The notes: a model not told the origin generated them from the sequence alone. Numbered from the stretch's first letter, positions 25,463 to 35,035 are shown. The stretch is DNA of 64,000 bases from Chitinophaga filiformis (GCF_021646545.1 NZ_JAKIRP010000001.1:1-64000); one strand, 5' to 3'. Numbers and translations: made by a program.

Positions 25463-28400
25463 TTAAAGCGATATTTTCAGTCCGGCAGATAACATCCTCA
25501 AAGGAGGTAAGGCCGTGCGTGATTGCGTTTCAGGATCCAGCCCATGATAGCTGGTCAGGGTGAACAGGTTCTGCGCCTGTATATACACCTTACTGTCGTG
25601 CAGGTGTAGCCTGTTCTGCAGTTTTTCCGGCAATAACCAGGCAGCTTCCATATAACGACAACGAACAAATGAGGCATTTTCATATCCCAGATTGCTTTCT
25701 CTGGCCTTCTGATATCCTTCCCGCAGATTACCATTCTGCGTAAACCGCTGGTGGTCGGCTATGTCGCCCGGCTTTTGCCATCGGGATAGCACCACTGCAT
25801 ATTGGTTTCGCTGGTGTCCCGGCATAATGTCGGGATCGAAAGTGGTATTCATCCCCACCTGCTTTGCAAACTGCAACAGGAGTTCCAGCTGGAACCGGCC
25901 CACCCGCAGCGTGTTTTGCCAGCCGCCGAAGAAAACAGGCACACTGTTGACCGACAGGCGTTCTGCCGCTTTATTCGCCGGTCCGGGCTTATTGCTCGAA
26001 TCGGCAAAGAGGTAGCTTCCTGTAGCAGGATCCACGCCCATGGCAGTAGCCACATAATGCTGCGATAAAGGTTCTCCTTCCACAAAACCACCAGTGCCCA
26101 GGATCGAGAGGGTAGGATCTGCATATTGCACCAGCTTATTGCGACCAAAGGAAATATTGAATGAGGAAGCCCATTCAAACTTGTTTTTTCGGATCTGCCG
26201 GGTAGACAATACAAACTCCCAACCGCTGTTCCGGATCACCGCAGGCAGGTTGCCAATAATGCTGCTGGCGCCCGTAATATCCGGCAAGGGATAAGGGACC
26301 AGCTGCCTGGAAGACCGGTAAATGAAATGACTGGCAGAGAACAGGACCTTATCCTGCAGAAAGCCCAGTTCAAGTCCTGCCTCCGATTTCTGTGTCAGTT
26401 CCCAGGCGAAATCTGCATTGAACAGGCGACTGCGCTGCAGACCTACGATGCCCTGGTAAGGACCACTCACGTCACTATACTGGTCCAGGTACTGGTAATC
26501 GCCTATCTGGTCATTGCCAGTGGTGCCATAACTCACGCGCAGTTTACCGAAACTCAACACCCGCCGCAAGGAAGACATAAAAGGCTCTTCTGAAAAGATC
26601 CATCCTGCACCGGCAGCCGCAAAGACGGCAAACTGTTTCCGCGGACCAAACCGGCTGCTGCCATCCCGGCGTACGCTGAGGTTCAGCAGGTAACGGTTCT
26701 TCCAGTTCAATTTCGTTCTCCCAAACAGGGCGGCATAACGGTAAACCGCGCCTTCCGTTTTGCCGTATACCGTATCTGCATATTGGATGTTGCGGATCAG
26801 GAGATCGTCTTTGAACCCATCGCCATTGATGTTCTCCCGGGTCTCATTATAGCCCTGCAGGGTGCCTCCAAGCACCAATTCGAGCCCTAATGCCCCTGCC
26901 TGGAGCTCGTAGGTCATCTGGGGCTCAATAATGCGGGAAATGGCCTCATAATCGTATTTATGCAGCGAGCCTGTTTTTATGTGCCGCTCAGCAGGTGCAT
27001 ACATCTCAATGGGAAGGATGGTTTCAGATCTACCTGTGAGCCAGTTATAGCCCATGGTGGTCTTGAGCGTGAGGCCGGGCAGTAAACGGTATTCCAGGCC
27101 GACGTTACCCAGCAGATTTTTCACATGGGCGTCAAAAAGCGGCCCTACCAGGGCAATGTATGGATTCACCCACTCGTAATTCAGGCTGCCATTTTCCAGG
27201 TAAGCCGGCGGCGCATTGGGTGGTTGTGTGATCTGGCCGGTGAAATCAAGCGCTGGCAAGGATGTTTTATCGGCCAGGAAACTGCCGGTAAAGATGGCCT
27301 TGAAGCGCTGGTGCGCAGCTGTGGTACTGGTACTGACATGGATCCCTCCCCGGGTATCTCCGAAATTGCCGGGAAAGACGGTGGTTTCCCGGCGGAAATG
27401 ACCGCTCAGCAGGTATTGGAAACTATTATTGCCACCAGTTACGGATGCCTGGGCGTTGGTCACAGCTGCTGTCCCTCCTATCAATTCCTTTTGCCAGTCG
27501 GTATAACGGGTGGTATCCCATTTTAACAGGTCAACGGCATTCCTTTCCGTAGGCGTGACGCTGTCGTTCCTGAATGCCTCCTTGCGCATGCCTACATATT
27601 GTTGAGTATTGAGCAGTTTCACTTTGCGGGATGTTTGTCCGAAGCCCCGGTTCACATTGACGGTCAGCTGTGTTTTCCCTGGCTGGCCCTTGCGGGTGGA
27701 GATCAGCACAACACCATTGGCGCCGCGGGAGCCATAAATGGCAGTGGCATCGGCATCTTTCAGCACATCTATGCTTTCCACATCTTCCGGATTGATAAAG
27801 TTGAAGGCAGAGGCCTTATCGCCCCAGATCTGCGAACCCAGTCCGCCGGTTACCACAGGGTTAAAAGGAATACCATCAATAACGAAAAGGGGTTGTGTAC
27901 CATTCACCAGGCTGTTTTGTCCGCGGAGCTGCACTTTCATGGCCATACCCGGCACACCGCCGGTTTGGGTAACCAACATACCGGGCACCCTGCCTTGCAG
28001 GGCCATTAACAGGTTAGTGCCTGACTGGCCGGCAATAAAGTCGCCTTTGACGGTGGTAACGTTCCCGGTATTGAATCGTGGCGTCGTGGTGCCATAGCCG
28101 ATAACGACCGTTTCATCCAGCTCCTTCCCCATGATCAATATGGGTGAATCGGGCATATCCATTGGCTGAATGACAGGCCCCATTGCCAGCGTGGCTTTCT
28201 CTACATTGATGGATTTCTCATCGAACTTCCAGGTATAACTACCTTTCAGAATGCCCCTGAGCACGTCAGGCAAAGCAGCGTTCCGGAAGTCAACATCCAA
28301 AGTACGGTTTACGTCCACCTTTGCGGGATCGTAGCTGAAGTAATACCCGGTCTGCCTTTCAATTTCGGAAAAGATATACTTAAGGGTAAGCTGCTGGCCC

Positions 28401-28510
28401 ATGATAGTCACTTTTTTCCGGGTATAGTGCTGTGCCTTTACCTGGTACAAACAACAGGTAAGCAATATCAGGAGGAATATACTGCGTTTGGCAGGTCTGG
28501 GCATTCCCAT
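25463..28510 (-). CDS. SusC/RagA-family TonB-dependent transporter lacking the regulatory-like domain, locus B
   Basis: A 1015-residue paralogue of the locus A transporter. The signal peptide and STN domain (about 33-105, KVTIMGQQLTLKYIFSEIER onward) are present. The VVIGYGTTT segment then follows at about 135, after only 30 linker residues. In locus A the same interval is 101 residues and holds the carboxypeptidase-regulatory-like domain, so that domain is missing here; this accounts for the 72-residue length difference. Plug (LQGRVPGMLV, LFVIDGIPFN, DADATAIYGSRGANGVV) and barrel are complete. It should import a ligand with the SusD at 24099-25451 and signal to the FecR at 29278-30411. Confidence 0.96.
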   Translation of the reverse strand: MGMPRPAKRSIFLLILLTCCLYQVKAQHYTRKKVTIMGQQLTLKYIFSEIERQTGYYFSYDPAKVDVNRTLDVDFRNAALPDVLRGILKGSYTWKFDEKSINVEKATLAMGPVIQPMDMPDSPILIMGKELDETVVIGYGTTTPRFNTGNVTTVKGDFIAGQSGTNLLMALQGRVPGMLVTQTGGVPGMAMKVQLRGQNSLVNGTQPLFVIDGIPFNPVVTGGLGSQIWGDKASAFNFINPEDVESIDVLKDADATAIYGSRGANGVVLISTRKGQPGKTQLTVNVNRGFGQTSRKVKLLNTQQYVGMRKEAFRNDSVTPTERNAVDLLKWDTTRYTDWQKELIGGTAAVTNAQASVTGGNNSFQYLLSGHFRRETTVFPGNFGDTRGGIHVSTSTTAAHQRFKAIFTGSFLADKTSLPALDFTGQITQPPNAPPAYLENGSLNYEWVNPYIALVGPLFDAHVKNLLGNVGLEYRLLPGLTLKTTMGYNWLTGRSETILPIEMYAPAERHIKTGSLHKYDYEAISRIIEPQMTYELQAGALGLELVLGGTLQGYNETRENINGDGFKDDLLIRNIQYADTVYGKTEGAVYRYAALFGRTKLNWKNRYLLNLSVRRDGSSRFGPRKQFAVFAAAGAGWIFSEEPFMSSLRRVLSFGKLRVSYGTTGNDQIGDYQYLDQYSDVSGPYQGIVGLQRSRLFNADFAWELTQKSEAGLELGFLQDKVLFSASHFIYRSSRQLVPYPLPDITGASSIIGNLPAVIRNSGWEFVLSTRQIRKNKFEWASSFNISFGRNKLVQYADPTLSILGTGGFVEGEPLSQHYVATAMGVDPATGSYLFADSSNKPGPANKAAERLSVNSVPVFFGGWQNTLRVGRFQLELLLQFAKQVGMNTTFDPDIMPGHQRNQYAVVLSRWQKPGDIADHQRFTQNGNLREGYQKARESNLGYENASFVRCRYMEAAWLLPEKLQNRLHLHDSKVYIQAQNLFTLTSYHGLDPETQSRTALPPLRMLSAGLKISL

Positions 28511-28543
28511 AAAACAATGTTGTGGCTGTTATCATATAAGTAG

Positions 28544-28563
28544 CGTTGGATAGCAAAAAGTAC
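28544..28563 (-). promoter_or_regulatory. Candidate ECF sigma promoter before susC B
   Basis: GTAC-TTTTTG followed 14 bases later by CG and then CTACTTATA. The sequence before fecR B has the same 14-base spacing and a similar ACTACTATA. The leader to the susC start at 28510 would be about 30 bases. Confidence 0.45.
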
Positions 28564-28657
28564 TCATGCAGATTATTTTTAGCCCCTTAACAAGCTATTA
28601 ACTCGAGCCTGTTTGAAATTCTCTACATTTACTCATAAAGAAAATAGAGTCTTTGTT

Positions 28658-29206
28658 ATGAATTCAGTGACTAATAACTACTCAGAAGACGAACTATTTC
28701 TCCTCATCCGGCAGGGAAGCGAGGCCGCTTATACTGTGCTGTATGATCGTTTTCTTGATCTGCTCTTCTTAAAGGCTTTCTCGATACTTGATGACACGGA
28801 CGAGGCCAAAGATGTGGCCCAGGAAGTGTTGATCTGGTTGTGGGACCACCATGCCTCTGTTCAAATCAACACGGGAGTGAAAGCATATCTGATCGGGGCC
28901 GTAAAACAACGTTGTGCAGATGTGATCAGGAAAAAGGCCAACCGTGACAACCGCCAGCAAATGTATGCTTCTCTGAGCGCCAGCATTACCGGCACTTCTC
29001 CATTAGAGACCAAAGAGCTCGGTCACCAGTTGCAGGCTGCTATGGCCCTTGTCAGCCCGACCAGCAGGAAGGTCTTTATTATGTCCTATATCGAAAAGAA
29101 ACAAATGAAAGAGATCGCGGCTGCGCTGAACATAAAGGTGCAGACGGCGAAGAACCACATGCAACAAGCCCTGAAGATACTCCGCCAACATTTGCCAAAA
29201 AATTAA
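28658..29206 (+). CDS. ECF RNA polymerase sigma factor, locus B
   Basis: I place the start at the ATG at 28658 (MNSVTNNYSEDELFLLIRQG), giving 182 residues, exactly the length of the locus A sigma factor. An upstream TTG in frame at 28613 would add 15 unrelated residues. Region 2 (TVLYDRFLDLLFLKAFSILD, EAKDVAQEVLIWLWDHH) and region 4 (MSYIEKKQMKEIAAALNIKV, TAKNHMQQALKILRQHL) are intact. It should read the motifs before susC B and fecR B and be held by the FecR protein encoded 71 bp downstream. Confidence 0.94.
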   Translation: MNSVTNNYSEDELFLLIRQGSEAAYTVLYDRFLDLLFLKAFSILDDTDEAKDVAQEVLIWLWDHHASVQINTGVKAYLIGAVKQRCADVIRKKANRDNRQQMYASLSASITGTSPLETKELGHQLQAAMALVSPTSRKVFIMSYIEKKQMKEIAAALNIKVQTAKNHMQQALKILRQHLPKN

Positions 29207-29219
29207 CCCTTTCTACCCA

Positions 29220-29239
29220 GTACTTTTTTAGGACCGGCG
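29220..29239 (+). promoter_or_regulatory. Candidate ECF sigma promoter before fecR B
   Basis: GTAC-TTTTTT, then CGACTACTATA with CG 14 bases after GTAC, lies in the short gap between the sigma gene and fecR. Its spacing matches susC B rather than the locus A sites. Confidence 0.45.
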
Positions 29240-29277
29240 ACTACTATATAGTGAATCAGATTTTCACCGAGAGTATC

Positions 29278-30411
29278 ATGCCGGTAGATCCAGAATATAT
29301 TGAACAACTGGTACTGGAAGAAATAACAGGCACCATCTCACCTGAAGACAGTATCACCCTCAAAACCCTCCTCGAACAGGAACCGGAAGCATATGCCATC
29401 TGGCAGCGCATGCACCGGCAACTGACGGGTGGCTATATCCAATCGGTCCGTGAAAGTCTGCATGATGATCTTCCCGTGGAGCAGGTATTTGCTACTGTCA
29501 GGAAGCGTAAACGGCGCAAATTATTCATCGGGACCACCCTGAGCCTGGCAGCCTCGCTGCTGGTGCTCTCGGTAGTCCACAAGATAATGCGGCCGGAGAA
29601 CGAAGCTGTTCTGCCGGCGCCTATCCCTTCTTTCGCCCTCAAATCTGTTGCACTGCAGCTGCCCGATGGACAGTTAGTCCGTCTGGGCAGCGGGCAGCAA
29701 CAGAAAGTGAATGGGATCACTTTCCTGGAAGAAGATGGAAAGCTATCCTGGTCGGGAGCTAAGCGTTCGCAGATGGCCAGGTTAATTGTTCCCCCCGGGA
29801 AAGATTACACCGTTCGCCTGCCGGATGGTACAGAGGTGACGCTCAATGCGACATCCGCCATGGAAATGCCCCTTGCATTTGGCGACAGCCGGGAGGTGAC
29901 AGTGAAAGGAGAGGCATATTTCAACGTAGCTAAAAATGAAGAAAAGCCCTTCCGCGTACATCTACCGAAGAGCACTGTACAGGTATTGGGTACTTCGTTT
30001 AACGTAAACACATATGACAGCAGCCAGGTAAGAGTAGCGCTGGAATCGGGCGCTGTTAAAATGCTCACGAATGATGGCGATGTCTTATTACAGCCAGGTA
30101 AGGCGGTACAGTATCAGCCAGGTGTGAGACCTAAAGCCGCTGATTTCGATGCCCATACAGTATTCTCCTGGAAGAGCGGCTACTATGTATTTGAGAACAC
30201 ACCGGTTGCAGTGATCGGCGATGTGATAGAACGTACTTATGGTATACAGGTGATCATCGACTCAAAGGCCACTGCTGAGAAAACATATTCCTCCAGGCTG
30301 GAAAAGGGGATGCCACTGGAGAAGTTCCTCGAACGATTAAAGACACTTAACAACATAGATTATAGATTCAAAAACGGAAACACCATTCTGCACTTATTAT
30401 ACCGTCCGTAA
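29278..30411 (+). CDS. FecR-family anti-sigma factor, locus B
   Basis: I choose the ATG at 29278 (MPVDPEYIEQLVLEEITGTI) because it aligns position by position with the locus A FecR start. The GTG at 29251 would add nine residues. The result is 377 residues. A transmembrane helix lies at about 80-102 (LFIGTTLSLAASLLVLSVV). The FecR domain (VPPGKDYTVRLPDGTEVTLN, REVTVKGEAYFNV, STVQVLGTSFNVNTYD) and the C-terminal STN-like part (KTYSSRLEKGMPLEKFLERL) follow. It relays the state of the SusC STN domain to the sigma factor. The AraC-like gene starts 13 bp after its stop. Confidence 0.94.
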   Translation: MPVDPEYIEQLVLEEITGTISPEDSITLKTLLEQEPEAYAIWQRMHRQLTGGYIQSVRESLHDDLPVEQVFATVRKRKRRKLFIGTTLSLAASLLVLSVVHKIMRPENEAVLPAPIPSFALKSVALQLPDGQLVRLGSGQQQKVNGITFLEEDGKLSWSGAKRSQMARLIVPPGKDYTVRLPDGTEVTLNATSAMEMPLAFGDSREVTVKGEAYFNVAKNEEKPFRVHLPKSTVQVLGTSFNVNTYDSSQVRVALESGAVKMLTNDGDVLLQPGKAVQYQPGVRPKAADFDAHTVFSWKSGYYVFENTPVAVIGDVIERTYGIQVIIDSKATAEKTYSSRLEKGMPLEKFLERLKTLNNIDYRFKNGNTILHLLYRP

Positions 30412-30423
30412 ACAACTTTGGTT

Positions 30424-31413
30424 ATGCACCCAACATTATTCAAAGCTAACAAGCTTTTAATGATCGAAAAAGACAGGCAGTCTTGTATTGCGGCCAACTG
30501 TCTGCCACTGGAGTACCAGAAACTCATCATCCCTTATGCACGATTGTATTTCCGGGAAGATGAGGAATGTGAGATACTCTCCCAACATATTGCCGCCGGT
30601 CCCTTTTCACTAGGGCTGCACGACATTTTTGCGAAGGACAGGATCACATTGTTGCCATACACGCCCTTTCATATCTGGACCCTGCATTTTATGTATGAAG
30701 ACAGTCTCATGATCGAAGGCAAAGAGAATCCCCCTTATCTGCTCGAAGAACGGGAATGTAACCTGTTCAACCTGCACCCGGGGCTACATCCTGTTCCCAT
30801 GGAAGCCGACAGGAAAGTGTTGTCTGTACACATCAACATTCGTCCTGAGTTCTTCCCTAAGCTCATGGAGCAATACCCTGCACTCAGGGAATTACTGAGC
30901 CGTTCCTCGCCGGCGGCAAGCTGTGCGCTCAATGAGCATCCGCATCCGATCAGTGCTGTTTCCGACCTGCTCATACAGCGGATCCTGACCTGCCGTTATA
31001 CAGGCAAGAAGGCGCATACCTTCCACTATCGCTGCATCCTGGACCTGCTGCTGAACTATGCACAAAGAGAGGCCCAGGCACATGAGCCCTTCCTGTTCAG
31101 CAGTCTTGAACACCGGGAAACTTACCGGCAGATCTTTCAATTGCTGGTGGACCAACCACACGAGACGTATTCAGTGGAAGACTTATCCTGGTGGTTCCGC
31201 TTGCCTGCGGCAGAGCTATCCAGGGGATTCCGGCAGCATTATGCTATGTCTATAGAAGATTTCAGCCATATGCAGCGGATGATGTTCACTTATACCCTGC
31301 TGCATAAAAAGAACGGTTCACTGCCCGTTATCGCTGAAACTGCTGGTTTTAGAACGGTGGATGAAATGGTGAAACAAGTGGAAGCTTATTACGCGTTCAA
31401 AATAAAAAGATAA
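30424..31413 (+). CDS. Degenerate AraC-like regulator, paralogue 3 of 4
   Basis: Starting at the ATG at 30424 (MHPTLFKANKLLMIEKDRQS) the protein has 329 residues and matches the start of the paralogue at 35036 (MYPTVFEHNKLLLIDR). The TTG at 30418 is an unlikely start. All family blocks are present: LPLEYQKLIIPYARLYFRED, FSLGLHDIF, YEDSL, LEERECNLFNL, KVLSVHINI and ILTCRYTG. The C-terminal region (DLSWWFRLPAAELSRGFRQH, MSIEDFSHMQRMMFTYTLL) resembles an eroded AraC-type DNA-binding domain. It directly follows fecR B, so it is probably in the sigma-fecR operon. Confidence 0.65.
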   Translation: MHPTLFKANKLLMIEKDRQSCIAANCLPLEYQKLIIPYARLYFREDEECEILSQHIAAGPFSLGLHDIFAKDRITLLPYTPFHIWTLHFMYEDSLMIEGKENPPYLLEERECNLFNLHPGLHPVPMEADRKVLSVHINIRPEFFPKLMEQYPALRELLSRSSPAASCALNEHPHPISAVSDLLIQRILTCRYTGKKAHTFHYRCILDLLLNYAQREAQAHEPFLFSSLEHRETYRQIFQLLVDQPHETYSVEDLSWWFRLPAAELSRGFRQHYAMSIEDFSHMQRMMFTYTLLHKKNGSLPVIAETAGFRTVDEMVKQVEAYYAFKIKR

Positions 31414-31538
31414 AAATCAATCTCGGAAAAAGCTGTTACGATTCCTCCTGGAACGCAACTATTGTATCCCGGGCCTCATTTTGTCAGACTGTCGAGGTCG
31501 GGGACCTACAATCATTCCGTACAGCTTAAAAACCAACC

Positions 31539-34178
31539 ATGAAGAGATTGAATGCAGCAGCGGCTGCCATCGCATTGTTGTGTGCAACGCAGGGATATAT
31601 CTACGCGCAGACACCCAATAACTCCAATTCCACCTGGCAGATGCAACCTGTCAGTATTCAAACAAGATGGGCAAAAGAAGTAAATCCCAAAAACGTCCTG
31701 CCCGAATATCCGCGGCCACAAATGGTCAGGAATGAATGGCAGAACTTAAATGGATTATGGGAGTACGCTATCACCCCTAAAGATGCCGCCAGGCCTACAC
31801 AGTTCAACGGACAGATCCTGGTACCTTTTCCTATAGAATCGGCCCTGTCCGGTGTTAAAAAACCATTTCTACCGACGCAGCGTTTATGGTATAAACGCAC
31901 CATCACCAAACCTGACATCACAGGCGGCAAACGCGTGTTGTTACATTTTGGCGCGGTTGACTGGCAGGCTACTGCTTATATCAATGGCAAAGAAATTGGC
32001 GGCCATACTGGCGGCTATCAAAACTTCTCTTTCGATATTACTGATGCATTAAAAGATGGCAATAACGAACTCGAAGTATCCGTATTTGACCCTACCGATC
32101 AGGGTATCAATCCTCATGGCAAGCAGGTATTGAACCCGCAGAATATAATGTATACCGCCAGCAGCGGTATCTGGCAGACGGTATGGATGGAAACCGTACC
32201 GCCTGCTTACATTAACAACATCCGTATTACGCCTGATATTGACAAGGGCAATCTACAACTGGAAGTGATCACTGCCGGTAAGGAAGGTGATTATTCCGTG
32301 GAAGCCGTTGCATCTAATGGCAAGAAAGTAAAAGGCAAGCCTAACACACAGCTGTTATTGCCGGTGCCCAATGCGCGGCTATGGAGCCCTGATCAGCCAT
32401 ACTTGTACAATCTGAATGTAAAGCTGCTGTACAAGGGTAAAGTGGTGGACACCATCGGCAGTTATTTCGGCATGCGTAAAATAGAAGTGAAGAAGGATGA
32501 GAAAGGGGTGGAGCGCCTGTTCCTGAACAACAAATACACATATCATTTAGGTGTATTAGATCAGGGTTTCTGGCCGGAGGGATTGTACACTGCTCCTACA
32601 GATGAAGCCCTGAAGTTTGATATTATGGCTATCAGGAATATGGGGTATAATACTATCCGTAAGCATATCAAACTGGAGCCGGCACGCTGGTATTATCATG
32701 CTGACAGAACAGGTATGTTGGTATGGCAGGATATGGTCACTTGTGCGAACAATAAACCTGAAGCCAGAAATGCATTTGAAAAAGAAAACAAGGAAAATAT
32801 TGCGCAGCTGTACAATTATCCAAGTATCGTTATCTGGGTACTGTTTAATGAGGGCTGGGAGCGTTATGACCAGAAGCGCCTGACGGAATGGATGCAAGAA
32901 ACAGATCCGTCACGTGTAGTGAATGGTCACTCTGGTGAAAACTATGACCGTGGTGCTCCCGAGGACGCTCAAAAATGGGCAAGCAGCGATCTGACAGACA
33001 TCCATGATTATCCTGGTCCTGGCATTCCACCTGCATTGCCGGGCAAAGCGCGTGTACTGGGTGAATGGGGTGGTGTAAGAGTAGCCACACTAAAACATCA
33101 ATGGAATGACATGGAAGGCTGGGGATATATCCAGGTACCTGCAAGTGCATTCAAACTGAAGTACGACTCCATGGTAAAAAGTTTGAAATCTCTCGAAGAA
33201 AGAGGTTTGTCAGGCTCGATCTACACCGAACCGTTTGATGTGGAAACAGAAGAAAATGGCATGATGACCTATGATCGTGAGGTGATCAAGATATCTGATG
33301 AAGATCTTAGAAAGATTCACAGCCAGATATTAGCACAGGCAGGAAATTATACGGCTGCTCCTGGCGTATTTCAAGCTAAGGTAGCCGACACTGCCGATCC
33401 GGATCTGCAGTATGTTTCTCTGTTACAACAATTCCGAAATGGCAAAAAAGATCCGGAGTTCCTAAGGGATCTTACGCTCATGTCGACACGTTTAAAAGAT
33501 GAAAAAAACACGCCGGAATTAAGCGCAGCATACATCAACAGTATGTCTGATCCGTTTACATTCAGGAATATGACTTTCATCAATCGGTTTACCAGATCGA
33601 CAAAGGATCCAGGCTTTAATATCTTATTTAACAATCAACAGAAAGCAGGTGATGTAATAGGTGATGATAGGGTAAGAAGCAGGATAAAGTCTGCGATATT
33701 CAATGACGAAATTAAAGATTTTGTTTCCGGACCTAATGCAAATCCAGACTGGAACGATTTAGAAAAAAAAATTGTACCTAAATATGGATCTCCTGGTGAA
33801 GAAATGCTGTTGCATGCCAAAGCCATTCACTACATAAACCATAAAGATTGGAACAACTTTGTCCCGGCTGCATCTACATTAATCGATAAATACAGAAAAA
33901 GTGTACCTAGCGGCATGTTAAATGATTTTGCCTGGGCAGTGTTTGAAAATGTATCAGACACTTTACTACTAAAATCTGCGCTTCAATGGAGTAAGTACAG
34001 TCTGGAAGAAGAACAGGCAGCAATGATGATGGACACCTATGCAAATCTGCTGCATAAATTAGGTAATCAGCAAGAAGCAATAAAGTGGGAACAAAAAGCC
34101 GTGGACTCCGACCCACGGGACATGGTATTCAAAGAAACTCTCGAAAAAATGAAAAAAGGTGAAAAAACCTGGAACTAA
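31539..34178 (+). CDS. Glycoside hydrolase family 2 with an unusual C-terminal tail
   Basis: An 879-residue secreted enzyme (signal MKRLNAAAAAIALLCATQGY). The GH2 layout is a sugar-binding domain at about 60-225, an immunoglobulin-like domain, then a TIM barrel with acid/base Glu438 in WVLFNEGW and nucleophile Glu509 in LGEWGGV. GH2 enzymes are beta-galactosidases, beta-glucuronidases or beta-mannosidases; I cannot choose. From about residue 620 to the end a helical tail follows. It includes a TPR-like part (DTYANLLHKLGNQQEAIKWE) and the ending ETLEKMKKGEKTWN. That ending resembles the C-termini of Bacteroidota thioredoxin-like proteins rather than GH2 enzymes. This suggests a fusion. Confidence 0.85.
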   Translation: MKRLNAAAAAIALLCATQGYIYAQTPNNSNSTWQMQPVSIQTRWAKEVNPKNVLPEYPRPQMVRNEWQNLNGLWEYAITPKDAARPTQFNGQILVPFPIESALSGVKKPFLPTQRLWYKRTITKPDITGGKRVLLHFGAVDWQATAYINGKEIGGHTGGYQNFSFDITDALKDGNNELEVSVFDPTDQGINPHGKQVLNPQNIMYTASSGIWQTVWMETVPPAYINNIRITPDIDKGNLQLEVITAGKEGDYSVEAVASNGKKVKGKPNTQLLLPVPNARLWSPDQPYLYNLNVKLLYKGKVVDTIGSYFGMRKIEVKKDEKGVERLFLNNKYTYHLGVLDQGFWPEGLYTAPTDEALKFDIMAIRNMGYNTIRKHIKLEPARWYYHADRTGMLVWQDMVTCANNKPEARNAFEKENKENIAQLYNYPSIVIWVLFNEGWERYDQKRLTEWMQETDPSRVVNGHSGENYDRGAPEDAQKWASSDLTDIHDYPGPGIPPALPGKARVLGEWGGVRVATLKHQWNDMEGWGYIQVPASAFKLKYDSMVKSLKSLEERGLSGSIYTEPFDVETEENGMMTYDREVIKISDEDLRKIHSQILAQAGNYTAAPGVFQAKVADTADPDLQYVSLLQQFRNGKKDPEFLRDLTLMSTRLKDEKNTPELSAAYINSMSDPFTFRNMTFINRFTRSTKDPGFNILFNNQQKAGDVIGDDRVRSRIKSAIFNDEIKDFVSGPNANPDWNDLEKKIVPKYGSPGEEMLLHAKAIHYINHKDWNNFVPAASTLIDKYRKSVPSGMLNDFAWAVFENVSDTLLLKSALQWSKYSLEEEQAAMMMDTYANLLHKLGNQQEAIKWEQKAVDSDPRDMVFKETLEKMKKGEKTWN

Positions 34179-34189
34179 ATAACTCACGC

Positions 34190-34220
34190 AAGGGGCGCAT
34201 CTCATACCAGATGCACCCTT
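34190..34220 (+). terminator. Hairpin after the GH2 gene
   Basis: GGGCGCATCT pairs with AGATGCACCC (one internal mismatch) 12 bases after the stop. No strong T-run follows, as is common in this phylum. Confidence 0.5.
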
Positions 34221-34298
34221 TGTACATTAACCTCATATTAACTTCTTTTTATTTTTCATTTATTAGTTTAGCAGTGAACCAACTTTCACCATCCTCAT

Positions 34299-34838
34299 AT
34301 GATAGCTCACTATACCGAACTGCTCGATACTTTTGACAAAACCCCTATTGAGGACTGGGCATTCTACTTCCATAATAATGCTGAAAGAATTGATACACTC
34401 ATCAAGTTTTACGAAGCATATAACAAACATGTCATGAATGCGCAGGCGAAACGCATTCGTGAGATTAAAAAAAGTATTTGTCAGCTGACAAGAGATAATC
34501 GCTGGTCGGATATAGAGGGCCTGGAACTAACTTATCGTGATTTTAAACCACCTTTGTATATCCACGGGAGTTTCAATTCCGCAGTAGCAAATCCCCTGGA
34601 AACTTTCCACATTCACATCGTCGTCCCTACCATACAAGCCTGGAATCATTACGAAGACCAGCTGCTCAATCATTATACAGCAGAGGAACCTTTGATAGCG
34701 GGCAACAAGACAATATTACCGATTGCCACCATCCCCGGGCGGCAGGAAGAACTGATCCTGAAAGCCTTGCAGGAAGTGCATTTGTTCGTATCCAGCCTCA
34801 CTTTGAAGAATTTTTCGCCTTCGTTAACATCTCATTAA
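34299..34838 (+). CDS. Hypothetical protein, 179 residues
   Basis: A soluble protein without signal peptide or membrane helix. I do not recognise a family. The N-terminal half is helical and charged (FYFHNNAERIDTLIKFYEAY, AKRIREIKKSICQL). The second half is more mixed (HGSFNSAVANPLETFHIHIV). It stands alone between the GH2 gene and the fourth AraC-like gene, with 120 bp before it and 197 bp after it, and probably has its own promoter. The ATG at 34299 is the first in frame. Confidence 0.6.
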   Translation: MIAHYTELLDTFDKTPIEDWAFYFHNNAERIDTLIKFYEAYNKHVMNAQAKRIREIKKSICQLTRDNRWSDIEGLELTYRDFKPPLYIHGSFNSAVANPLETFHIHIVVPTIQAWNHYEDQLLNHYTAEEPLIAGNKTILPIATIPGRQEELILKALQEVHLFVSSLTLKNFSPSLTSH

Positions 34839-35035
34839 CGAACTTCCCTTTCCAATTTCTTAGCTTAGCTCATAATAGCGATTACCGTTGTACCATTCCA
34901 TTGGAACACCAACGAAACCGGCTCAACGATTATGCATTGTTCCCATGTCGCCAGCCCTCATGCACGCTGATAGCGGATTGCCTGGCTTATTTGTAGTTCA
35001 TGTGTTGAATCAAAATAGACCGTTAAAACGCGATT

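Noticed and set aside
28613..28657. Upstream TTG start for the locus B sigma factor
   Set aside because: The extra 15 residues match nothing in the other two sigma factors, and the ATG at 28658 gives the same length as the locus A protein.
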